Assembly: GCA_950295325.1 (NCBI GenBank)
Contig: OX485809.1
Location: forward strand, 2,294,001-2,358,000
DNA length: 64,000 nucleotides
Reading direction: 5' to 3'
Origin: Polytrichum commune
Taxonomy: Eukaryota > Streptophyta > Polytrichopsida > Polytrichales > Polytrichaceae
Every line of letters starts with the position of its first letter. Positions within the stretch are counted from its first letter, which is position 1. A program made the translations under genes and the position numbers. The notes under the pieces are model-generated. The model made no database searches. It saw only the letters and a list, made by a program, of their open reading frames with translations, and was not told where the DNA came from. Of the stretch, positions 24,100-34,062 are shown piece after piece.

Positions 24100-25955
24100 A
24101 TGATGGGTCTCGTAGTCAACACATTCGTTGACGCTATCGACGAAGAAGACTTCAAGATCCACCGTGCGAAGGCGTCGACGATGGACCTCAAGGACATCTC
24201 TGTCCCCAGGATGGACTTCAGTATGCCCGCCGACAAGGGCATACCATTCCACGATTCTAAGGACGACGAGCCCACCCCCTCCGCCAACGTGGACGCCATT
24301 ATGCAGTCCTTCGACGTACCCCCACTTTGGATCTTGCCGCCAACGACGGATCTTCCCGACCCTCAAGGGACGCCGGGTGGTTACACCGGGTCGTCCGCGG
24401 GGACAACCTTGGACGTCCTCCCGGCGAGAACATCTCTTGCGGAGCCTTTCGGAACGCCAGGCGGATGCTCGACGTCACAGTCTCCAAGGCCCGCCGTGGT
24501 TCCGAAGATGGAAACCCTGGACATCCTCGACCAACGCTCGCGGCCATCTTTGGACCTCTTCCGCAACACGAGGAGGAGGATGAAGAAGACTCCATACGTG
24601 GAGTTGCCGCCGGGAGCAATCATCGAGGTCGAGGACGAGGACGAGGGGGACATGGACATCATGGCCGAGCTTGGCGTGGACTACGACAAGAACAAGCGGG
24701 TGAAGGAGGAGGCACTCACCGTCGCTGAGCTCAACGCCAAGCTGGAGGCGAAGATGAAGGAGGAGATGGCTGCAGCACAGGAGGAGAGCGCGAAGCATCT
24801 GGCCAGGCTGCAAGAGCAGCTGAGGGATTCAGCGGCCAAAACCGACGCCATCTTCGAGATGCTCAGAAACATGCAGAGCCTCTCTGCGCCGGTCCAGCAA
24901 CCTTACCCCTTCCCCCCTGGAGGATACCCCTCACAGCCTCCACCTCCAGTCATGTACCAAGGAGGGCCTTCCCACCAAACAGCGCCACACCCAACGCCGG
25001 CGGGAAGTCCATTGCCCCCGGAAGTGACGGCGGCCGCCTCAACCTCCCACGATGCAATCACGGCGGCGCTAAGGGAGGACGAAGATTTACGAACGCGCGT
25101 TCGTGAATCTTCAGGTCCGGCAGTCCTCACCCCTCCCCCTTCAAGGGTAGGACTGCCCACAGACACCGACACGGCCTCTTTCACCGTCGTCCCAAGGGTT
25201 CTAGATAGGCGGGGCGATGACACTGCGCAACACACTGACATGGTCATTGTGGAGGAAACGCAGGGGAGCCCCAATGACTCGGCAGGTCCGCGTGGGATGG
25301 TCGTGGAGAGCCCTGACCAGGAAGGACATCCGTCCGCGCACATGGAGGATGTCCGCATGGAGAGACTCGACCTGGGCGGGGACGACGACGTGGAGCTCAT
25401 CCAACAGACCCAATCGTCTCAGGAGGAGCGTCCAGCGGAGGTCATGGATCCAGAGGCTGCTTCCCCAATGGATATTACGAACGCGCGTTCGTTAATCAAA
25501 GAGGTAACTCATCTCTGAGAATGCCAAATGTTTTACGAACGCGCGTTCGTAATATCTCTAACCCCCCGCGTTGTGTTCTTGGCGCTTCAACTCCATCGAC
25601 ATCACGTTGCCCACGCGAGCATTTTTCTACGTGATCGCTTGGGCCGATCAATTTTGTAGGACACTGCATTTTTTCCTTAGGAAATTGTGATAGATTATCA
25701 CGCGAGACAAATGTACATATTCACCGAATTAATATATGAGTAGACGATCTCTGCTCGCATCCCCTCAACTTATTGCATATTCTCGCGTCTTGTGTTGTCT
25801 GTGCTCTTGCGCGTCCTTGCATTCTTTGCATGCACACCTCACTCACGAACGCTCGTTCGTAAAACTGTGCGACCCCGTCTTGACATCCTTCGCGAACGAG
25901 CGTTCGTAAATGATGCGCACCGCCCCGCAGCCTTCATTCACGAACGGTCGTTCGT
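23900..25955. repeat. Palindrome cluster C: nine copies of ACGAACGNNCGTTCGT
   Basis: Copies start at 23900, 23977, 24053, 25089, 25477, 25535, 25845, 25892 (first base changed) and 25940. Centres are CT, CT, TG, CG, CG, CG, CT, AG and GT. The last three are spaced 47-48 bp apart. Two further copies, at 11959 and 12017, lie in the earlier intron. Confidence 0.9.
24100..25503 (+). CDS. DGQHS gene, downstream coding exon with coiled coil and Pro-rich region
   Basis: Begins at the acceptor with ATGATGGGTCTCGTAG and stays open for 468 codons to a donor-like AAAGAG|GTAACT at 25503/25504; without splicing the frame stops at 25518. Segments: acidic and Pro/Gly/Ser-rich N-part, an acidic stretch (IEVEDEDEGDMDIM), a coiled coil from about 24715 to 24880 (VAELNAKLEAKMKEEMAAAQ onward), a Pro/Gly/Tyr-rich stretch, then a polar tail. 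Two palindromes are inside the coding frame: 25089 is read as LRTRVRE and 25477 as TNARSL, in different frames. It is co-linear with the upstream exons by splice signals, but no homology proves it is the same protein; it could be a separate gene starting with this ATG. Confidence 0.55.
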
Positions 25956-25959
25956 AATT

Positions 25960-27400
25960 GTGCCCCTCTGAACATTCTCCTTTCACCCTCCTCACTTCCT
26001 CCTCTTTTCCCATAATGCATCGTTTTTATTTTCAACGCAACAATTTCTTTATTGGATCATAGAATTAAACTAGTCGCGTTGTTCATCACAGGACCCCCCG
26101 GAGATAGGTCGCTGTGGTACTTTTGGGCCACCCCCTTTCGAGGGAGCCTAAAAGTATCACACAAGCCCTTCGGTGAAGGTGGCCTGCATTTGCAGGCGCC
26201 CAAGCCGAACCCGGATGATAGGTGTATAACGTGAGTAGTTAGATTTTTAAGGGAGATTAAATATGCGTCGTAGTACCTCCGGAGGTTAGGCCTTAGTTTT
26301 TTACTAGTGTGGCTTTAAACTCCACTAACCAATTTCATATCTAGTTCTAACTTTAACCTACAACCTATTCTACGCGCAGACGCACCAGCCTTGAAACCAA
26401 GGCAATCCTAATTTGTGAATTGGGATGGTTCTGATACACCCAACCGGGTGTGACTCATACCACCCTAACTCAACGAACGGAATAACGACAATTTGATGGA
26501 CCATTCAATTCTTCCTATTTCTTTATTTAGTTCTATTTAGTTTTCTAAGCGGAGGAACTTGGCCTAAGTCCCACCCTTCACACAAATTCCTTCTTAATTA
26601 CTTACTTTTGTTTGCACGTCCTAACTTACTACATTAACATATTAGGCATCACCCCTTACCTCGGGTCTCTTGCCAACAAGGGTTTACGATTTATTTTGTA
26701 TGTTTTGATTGTTAAATGTGTTTACACTGGATAGACCACGAAATGCAACTCAATGGGACCAGGGTGACGGGCGACCTGTAGGTTCAACCTGTTGCGCAAT
26801 CTTCATAAATTGGGGCCATTACTCCCAATCTATGGGGCCAACAACATAATAGTGGATTCGCGGGTCATTAACCCCACCTTTCCACCAACAACATTCAGAG
26901 TGGTCGTGTCGGTGATTAATCCGACTTACCACACACGAAACTTGCTAATAAATGAAGCTACTACCACAAAACATACCAAGGGCCCCGAAAACAATGGAAT
27001 TGGGTACTCCCTTGGCGGTCAAGTGATCAAGCCACTTGACCTTACGAGATAGGTGAGTGGGTTTAGAGATGCGTACCTTAGCCGTGCTCCCTCCAATCCT
27101 AAATGGAAGGCTTAAGGTTAGTTAATTTACCTCAATTTTCCTCGGTTGATTTGGGCTTGATGTAGGCCGAGCCGCTACCTCCTTCCTTGCTCCACTTTCC
27201 GAGCGTCGACCTTGCCTCCTTCTTTGTAACTAGTTTGGTAGTAAGCGTACCTTAGTTAACAATTAAAATATAAAGTGTTATTCTGCCCTGTAATTTAATC
27301 CTAAGCATAATATTTATACTTAGTGCACCAAATTATCTTTCCAATGATCTAAAAATCACTCTAATCGGATAAGAAATGCAAAAGTTATGAGGGTTGGAAG
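25960..27400. other. No gene seen; AT-rich intergenic sequence
   Basis: Only short frames without recognisable motifs. Some stretches (ACCTGTAGGTTCAACCTGTTG near 26775) look repeat-derived but could not be assigned. Confidence 0.4.
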
Positions 27401-28115
27401 TGTGAGGTCGATTCAACCGACCCTTCCAACCCACCTATCTACCTTCTAACTTCAAAAATTCATAGCACATTCCTTACTACTTGGATCTAGGCTTTCCTTA
27501 TACCATTGGAAAGCTATGAACAAGCTCTAACTAGAAAAAAAATATGACATCAGCAGGTTAAGCTAATAGAAATTCAGCGGACTCCTTGTAACACAGCAGT
27601 CAATCAAGAAGGCTTAAACTATGTATCTCGCCTTCAACAATTCATATCTAATTCAAATCTTAGTCAAATCAAACGTTCTATATGACCCTGGAGAGATATT
27701 AAAAAGATGTATTTGATAAAAATATGTGATTAGAAAGGTAAGCCGAAGTGAACCCAGCAGGTCCTCTGTAATGCAGCAGTCAACCAAAAGTTCTCAAACT
27801 ATGTGTCCCATCTTGCACCATTCATATCTAATTCAAATCATGCTCAAATCAAATGTTCTAAGCCATTTTGGAAAGCTACACAAAAGTTCTACTTGGGAAA
27901 AATATAATTTCTTGGAATTAAAATTCCTATTGGGCTCGCAGGTCTGATCCAGCAGCCGCTACCCACAAGACCACCCAGTTTTTCTACTCCATCTTTGAAA
28001 ATCCATAACTAATTGTCATCTCAACCAAATCACAAATGGGAAACGGCTATGGATAGCTATATGAAATCTCTCTAAGAGAAAAATGATAAGTATCTTGTTC
28101 TAGCTTTTGAACTAA
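27400..28115. repeat. About four degenerate tandem repeats, period about 180 bp
   Basis: Shared blocks CAGCAGTCAA, ATTCATATCTAATTCAAATC and GTTCTA recur with 180-bp spacing (27593 and 27773). More diverged versions lie upstream near 27420 (AATTCATAGCACATTC) and downstream near 27990 (AATCCATAACTAATTG). No coding potential is seen. The stretch 28120-28900 is also without a convincing gene. Confidence 0.6.
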
Positions 28116-28927
28116 GCCTTCAGGGCATTGGCAGATGAGGTCTATAATGCCTCTACTCAAAACTCTACCATCCAACCTACCTCTACAAAAGAAGGAATAA
28201 TTTTGTTGGTGTGTTAATAAACACACAACCTAACTAGGAGAGAGAGAGTAGAGGAGGTTCTCAAGCCTTTCTTTTAGACCATTGAGAATACATGCTAAAG
28301 GATTTTTTCCTAACTACATTGAAGCAGGGCTTCGCCCAAAAACTAGAGAAAGAGAAAGAGCTACAAGGTGGAAGGAGGGGTTTTTAAACCCTCTCACAAA
28401 AGGGTTGGACCCCTCCTCCACCGGATCCATTTTTCAAACCCTTTCCCGAAATTTTGGCTCGGGGGTTTTCCCGGTTGAGGTTGCCACCCTCTCGCCGAGG
28501 TGGCTCCGACAAAAAACCTTTAGAAATCTTTCTAATTTTTCCGCCATCGAGTTGGCAAGGGGGCAAGTGGGCAAGTATCCCCCTTGCTCTCTTTCTTTTT
28601 TTGTCTTCAAAATTCTTCACGCCGATTTTATCTTCTTACGTAAAACACCTCCAATAGTCTTGTGTGCCTCACACTAACTAATAAACTAACACTTGCTTAG
28701 CTAGCATCTACTAACATTTGCTTAATAACTAGCATCTACTAATATTTGCTTAGCTAGTTGTTTTTACTAGCTAGCACATTTTTTCTACTTTGCTATCTTC
28801 TAGCACTACTTAGTTTCATTTTGACCTTCCTTCTTCTAGGCTAAATGCTAAATGAACTAATTTTTCCTAAATTCCCTATCAATTCTAACTTTTAATGCTA
28901 ACATTCTAACTAAAAGTGATCCCGCAG

Positions 28928-29706
28928 AGTGGTGGACCACTCAAAGGGTTCACAGTCGCAACCCCTCGACCAGTGGACCTCGAACCCGGAACAAACCGTT
29001 CCTCGTTTTTGACCTCAACGGGGTGTTGTGTCACACCCAACACATCCCAAGGGTCCCCACGCGTCCCTTCCGTCACCCCGACGAAAGGGACTACGACGGC
29101 GAGCTCGACACCCTCATTAACCGCAAGGCTGTCCGCGCCCGTCCCGGCCTGCGGGACTTCCTTCGCGAGGTGGTCGAGTTCGCCCACGTCGTTGTGTGGA
29201 GCTCCATGGTCATGGACAACACGGAGCCCATCGTCCACTTCTTATTCCGTGATCTCCCGAGCCCTTGCCTCGTCCTCGGCCAAGAAGACTGCGACGAGCT
29301 GCTCGACGAGAAAGGCCGACCGGTGCCCAAGTTTGGCGGTCGAGGCAGAGGACAACAGTTCCTCAAGGTCCTCCGTTCAAGACTCTGGCAAGGCGTCCCC
29401 CGTCTGCATGGGACGCCCCACGGGTGGTGGCCGACTCCTGAGAACACCCTCCTCATCGACGACAGCCCCACCAAGAGCGTGTTGAACCCCCCGGGCAACG
29501 TCATCTTCCCGGACACATGGACCGGCGATAGGCAAGACACATTTTTGGTCGATAGGCTAGCCCCCTACCTTAGAAGGCTCGTGCTCCACGCCGGTAGCAT
29601 CCCATTTTTTGTTAGGTCCAACCCCTTCGGCAATGCGGCGCTAAGCCCCCGCGATAATGTATATAAGAGCATCATGAGGCTCGCCAAACTCAATAAATTG
29701 ATTTGA
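28928..29706 (+). CDS. FCP1/NIF-like phosphatase domain gene, copy 2 (pseudo-phosphatase motif)
   Basis: A CTAAC branch-like site and GATCCCGCAG acceptor precede the exon. The frame then reads PFLVFDLNGVLCHTQ, FREVVEF-type helix, HVVVWSSM, PCLVLGQEDCDELL, LLIDDSPTKSVLNPPGN and ends AKLNKLI before TGA at 29704. The order matches the FCP1/SCP homology domain (HAD fold), which dephosphorylates proteins such as the RNA polymerase II CTD. The catalytic DxDxT is DLNGV here: nucleophile Asp is kept, the acid/base Asp is Asn. The first in-frame ATG (29230 region, WSSM) is inside the domain, so upstream exons must supply the start; they were not found. The frame is intact, unlike copy 1. Confidence 0.75.
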
Positions 29707-29818
29707 AATGCCTCCATGTGTTTGCTTGTTATCATGTGGTTCACATATCTAATGCTTGTTCTATTTTTGGATGTCTGTTTTTGTTTTTTGTTGTTCTTGT
29801 TCTTGTTCTTGCCCATAG

Positions 29819-30773
29819 TCTGCCCCCATATGCGACGCCCCTGTAGTCGATGGCCCTTCCCGTCCCCTCTCGCCCCCGGCATCCTCTTCTCGCGACGTCA
29901 CGGACTTCCAAATGCCATCCCTCTACCACTTCTCGGCGGTCGACGCGGCCACGGCCGTGGATTACTCCCGCGACGTCGGCATCGACGACGGCGTCGTCAA
30001 CAGCCCGCCCCCAGCACTTGTCCCCCGCGCGTACGCCCCGTCGCCCTCCCCCCTCTCCAAGGAGAAACGGACGCTCGTTCGTTTGGGACACCTCTCACCC
30101 TCGAGGGACGACGCCGTCGCTCGTCGTGGGCCGAGCCGGCGTCTCCGCATGGAAGGCCCCCGTTGCCACACCTCCCCCGCCGACTCCGTTCCTCCACGCC
30201 TCGACTCCCCCCCCCGCCATCCAACAGTGCAATAGTTCCATCGGCTCCGGATGCTCCCGTCGACGCCCCCCTCGTTCCTACCGTTCCCCGCATGGACGTC
30301 CCCACAGCCAAGGTGCCCTCCTCAACCCTAAACCCCTTTGCCGCTTTTGTTTTGCTTGTCTTCCGTGTGCGTGCCGTTCTCTTTACAAGCGCCCATCCCA
30401 AACCGCCCTCATTATTTTCCCCACTCCATTCCTATTCTTATCTTCCTATGACGTTGTTTCGCAGGTGGCTACCCGCTCGCTTGGTGCCCGGCCCTCCTCC
30501 ACGTCCTCCTTGGATAGGCACGCCCTCAAGGCCGCATCTTCCGAGTCCGATTGTTGTCTGGCCCTCCGGAGAAGCGCAAGACGTTCCCTTTCGCAAATGC
30601 CCTCGTATTCTACTTATAATACCACCTCGTACAATTCGGGAGCGCGTCCTGAAACATGCAAGAACGACACATATTCCTGTCCAGGCAACACACAAGGATA
30701 CAGTCGTGGGCCTGAGATTTTTAGAGCCATGGAGGCCGCCAAAAAAAAGGACTTAGCCGCAAAAAAAAAATAG
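29819..30773 (+). pseudogene. Unknown gene downstream of NIF-like copy 2, two exons (29819-30312, 30465-30773), frameshifted
   Basis: Exon A starts after TTCTTGCCCATAG and reads YHFSAVDAATAVDYSRD, DDGVVNSPPP and RRLRMEG, paralogous to 805-1158. Its frame reaches TAG at 30233, but the later part in another frame (APDAPVDAPLVPTVP, ending TAK) matches the donor phase. The shift falls near the C-run at about 30204-30213. AAG|GTGCCC at 30312/30313 and TTTCGCAG at 30464 bound the intron, at the same place and phase as in copy 1. Exon B ends TTSYNSGARPE, GYSRGPEIFRAMEAAKKK. A one-mismatch palindrome lies at 30067-30082. The frame change may be a real lesion or a homopolymer sequencing error. Confidence 0.5.
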
Positions 30774-31243
30774 TGGGTCGGACTAGTGTGACTAGAAGCG
30801 TACTAGTGGGACGGACTCCCTAAATGCTTAGGTGTAGAACATATTTAAGTGCTTACTTTCTAGTATGCTATTCCAAGTTACTCAAGACATTGATGGTATT
30901 TCCATTATAATTGTATTTCAATCCCAATTAATTCATTAAACTTCCATTCATTCTTCGCACCTTCCCTTCCATTCATAACGAGTTGTCATTTCATACGCAA
31001 CTATTTTCATGTATGCCTCACATTTTTGTTCACTCCCATGCCTTTATGTATAATAATAGTAGCATACCATTATACATATGGGATTTTTAGTCGTCATTAC
31101 TGGTCCAATTTTGAAATGCGCATCCTTATATAGTCTCATAATCAACAAAAAGTCTCCAATTACCGAATATAGTGTTGTATTCTAGGCTCAACAATCTTCA
31201 CAATTGGGGGGGGGGGGTTCTAGGTGGTTGTTTAAGGCTCCGA

Positions 31244-32217
31244 TGTCGCACACCTCCCCATGAGGAGTGCCCGAAACACCATGGGCACAAGGGGGACCCC
31301 GGAGTGACACCCGGGACTTGTGGCGCCGTTGGTGAGAGGGCCCAAGTGATCCTAGTGTGGGTGAGGGCCCCGGGCGTTGGGAACGCCTCCCACCCACGGA
31401 GACTAGGAGGCACAAGGGTAAGGCCATGAGCTATGCGTAGCTCATGGCGTGGTGATTCTAGAATGCTCAAGAACACCTCAATCGGAGGTGTGAGCTAGGA
31501 GTTATGGCCATTTGAGTGGGGCGCTGTCCCGGGACAGCGCCCTGGTACAGCAGTGCCTGGGAGTGAATCCCGGGACTGCCAAGGTTCAAACAGGCATAAC
31601 TTCCTCACCACTTGCCCGAATGGGGCAAGTGAGGAGTCCATAGGCATCTACGTGAAGCGTAGATGAAGATGGAGTGGTCAAGTGTTAGCATTCAACATCA
31701 CACAAGGAAGTTATGATGGTCTGAAGCTGCTGGGGGCTTCTAGGCCCAGCGGCTAAGGGAAAATGTCCACTTGGCCCCAACTCTTGGTAGAGAGACAAGA
31801 GGTTGGTTGACGGTGGGGTAGGGGCCCCGCGTAGAGTCCTAGAGGCTTATATGGGTGAGGTGGTGTGGCCTCACCCACCCGAGGCCGAACGGCACGGCCT
31901 CCATGGGCTTTGGCCCATTGCGAGGCCATAGTTGCCTAGAATGGTTCGGGTTGTTGTAGTGTTGCTCCGGCAATGCGATGATCAACATAAGATGGGACTT
32001 CCATGGATGGAAGTCCACATCGAAGAAATGGGTTACCGATTAAGGGGTGAGTCCCGAAAGCAAAGTAGGAGGGTTGGTTCCCCTCCTTTGAATTATATGG
32101 TCCGGGGTAAGAGGAGCTAACCATTAGCATGGCGGTATGTGAAGGGTTAGCGCTCGTAACCTTTGCTAGAAAAGAAAATTGGCAAGATTGCTAAGGGGGC
32201 TAGCAAGGGTTGCGACA
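31244..32217 (+). repeat. 5' LTR of the chromovirus (974 bp), hairpin-rich
   Basis: Contains at least five stem-loops and one perfect palindrome: 31423-31448 (11-bp stem), 31473-31491 (7-bp), 31520-31541 (perfect 22-bp palindrome), 31609-31631 (9-bp), 31645-31665 (8-bp) and 31995-32016 (10-bp). The same structures occur in the other two copies. Confidence 0.95.
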
Positions 32218-32219
32218 CG

Positions 32220-32231
32220 TGGTATCAGAGC
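32220..32231 (+). promoter_or_regulatory. Primer binding site, initiator-Met tRNA type
   Basis: TGGTATCAGAGC lies two bases after the LTR end, the classical plant chromovirus primer site. Confidence 0.95.
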
Positions 32232-33181
32232 AGGGTTCCAAATTTTGAGCTCGCACTTTGAGGGAAACATGGCTATCAAAAAAATGCGGGTTGTGATGGT
32301 GAGCCCGTGGTTTCGAAAAGGTTGTGAGGCTTAAATTGGAACAAGGATCATGTGCAAGTGGAGTTTGACCATACCATTGGTTCTAATGACAATGGTGGGC
32401 ACTAAGGTGGATTCGGTAAGGAAAATGGAGGAGTGCTTTGAAAAGGGCTCCCACAAACCTCAAAAAGTATTTGGGGCCTAGAATACCGAATGCACCTAAA
32501 ACCTTGGAGGGTATTAATTTTGGATTGAAATTCCAATTTGAAATGCTTAAAAGGTGGTGATGTTGGAATTGGTGCAAATGAAGCACCCGGGGCCTCCTAA
32601 GGCCTATGTGCGCTATTCAAACGCACAAGTGAAGGATACACCTAAAATGGACGAGCTTTGTGAGACATGCATCGTTTTAGGTGGGAATTCAAAAGCGGGT
32701 GGTGAATTCCATGTCCGAGTCCCCAAAGCTTCTTGAGGATGTATCGGGGATCTTTAAGATTTGAAGAACATTGAAGTCGATGGTCCTAAAAAGAAGTTCG
32801 ACGGCGCACCACCATGAAGTGGGTTTAGCCGAAAGAGGCCCCAAGGAAATGAGCGCAAGTAGTTTGGCCCATTATACCAAGGCAAATCATGCTAGCTCGT
32901 GCCGTGGATGAAATGTGAGAAGGTGGTTCGGTGGTACCAAGCTAGATCATATTTGTGCCACGGACGGAGTGTTAAAAGTTGGCCTTGCGGACCAAGCCAA
33001 ACTCATGGTGTTGCCGAGGACCAAATGTTAGACGATGGCTTTGTGGCCAAGGCTAGTAGCCTTAAGCCAAGGCCAACTATTTTATATCTTGAGGCTCAAA
33101 TGAATGGGACAAACGTCTAATGGGTTGACAAAGAGGCAAGCCATGCCTTCTTGAGCCCAAAACTCATAAGGGAGTTGGGGC

Positions 33182-34062
33182 TTGCCGATTGGTAGAGCGG
33201 GCAAGCCCACCAAGGTGCGGTTTGGAAAGGGCAAACCGCATGAGACAAAAGAGGCCGCGATGCATGTAACCTTTCAATGTGGGACATTGGATTTTTGTCA
33301 AAATTTCACACCATGTGAAATAGATGAAATGCATGTCATTGTGAAGGCCGCCTTCTTTGAAACTCACATGATAGATGTGAGGTGCAAGCCGGTGTGCTTG
33401 CGGTGCATTATGATGTGTCATAATGGCAAAGAATTGAAGTTCAAATTGACAAGGACTCCTATGGTAGGAGGATCTAAGTTGAATTTGGTCTTAATGGACC
33501 AAATGAAAAATAGAAAGCATAATGGTCGTGGTTCAATTGGAGCAACTCCAAGGAACGTATGGGGAGGCTAGGAAAGATGGGCCTCCCCCAAACAACATTG
33601 GTGTGATGTTGGTGAGATACAAGGATGTATTCACCAATGTGTTGCCCAAAAAAACATTACCGCCAAGGAGTGAAAAATAACTTTGCTCAACGAGAGATTG
33701 AGTTCTTGAGGTGTGTGGTGATAAAGGAAGTTGGTGGACGAACATGAAGAATATCAAGGCAATCCAAAAGGAGAATTGGCCCTTGATTCAAAAAGGGCTT
33801 AGGTCATTTGTTGGCCTAGCCAATTAGTACCACCACTTCATTCGAGAGTTTTCTAAGGTTGCTAGGACCTTATTCAACTTATTGAGGAAATGGCTATCCC
33901 AAGAGTGGGATGAGCCTTGTCACCAAGCCTTTGGGGAGCTCAAAAACAAGTTCTTTCCGCCGCCCGTGCTTAAGTTCGCGGACTTCGACAAATCTTTTGA
34001 GGTGCATACGGGGGCGAGTGACTTTAGCATTGGCGGATGTTGAGGCAAAATAGATGACCATT
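33182..34062 (+). pseudogene. Chromovirus protease and RT-tail remnants (RT core deleted)
   Basis: 33182-33571 is open and resembles a retropepsin C-terminal half and the spacer before RT (FFETHMIDVR, KFKLTRTPMVGGSKLNLV). After RYKDVFTNVLPKKT near 33640 the text jumps directly to an RT-connection segment (LRSFVGLAN, FIREFSK) and RNase H start (PVLKFADFDKSFEVHTGASDFSIGG), with stops between. The catalytic RT region is missing. 32232-33180 is degraded gag-like sequence with no long frame. Confidence 0.75.

Noticed and set aside
28282..28677. 131-codon frame at 28.3-28.7 kb
   Set aside because: No motif, no homologous copy, and ordinary intergenic composition.
29716..30756. Long Pro/Arg-rich frames overlapping 29.7-30.8 kb
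   Set aside because: They run through the intron and against the paralogue-supported frame; GC-rich composition keeps them open.
31198..31476. Frames on both strands in the chromovirus LTR, present in all copies
   Set aside because: No codon-level sign of constraint was seen; the conserved stretch is explained by hairpin-rich LTR sequence.
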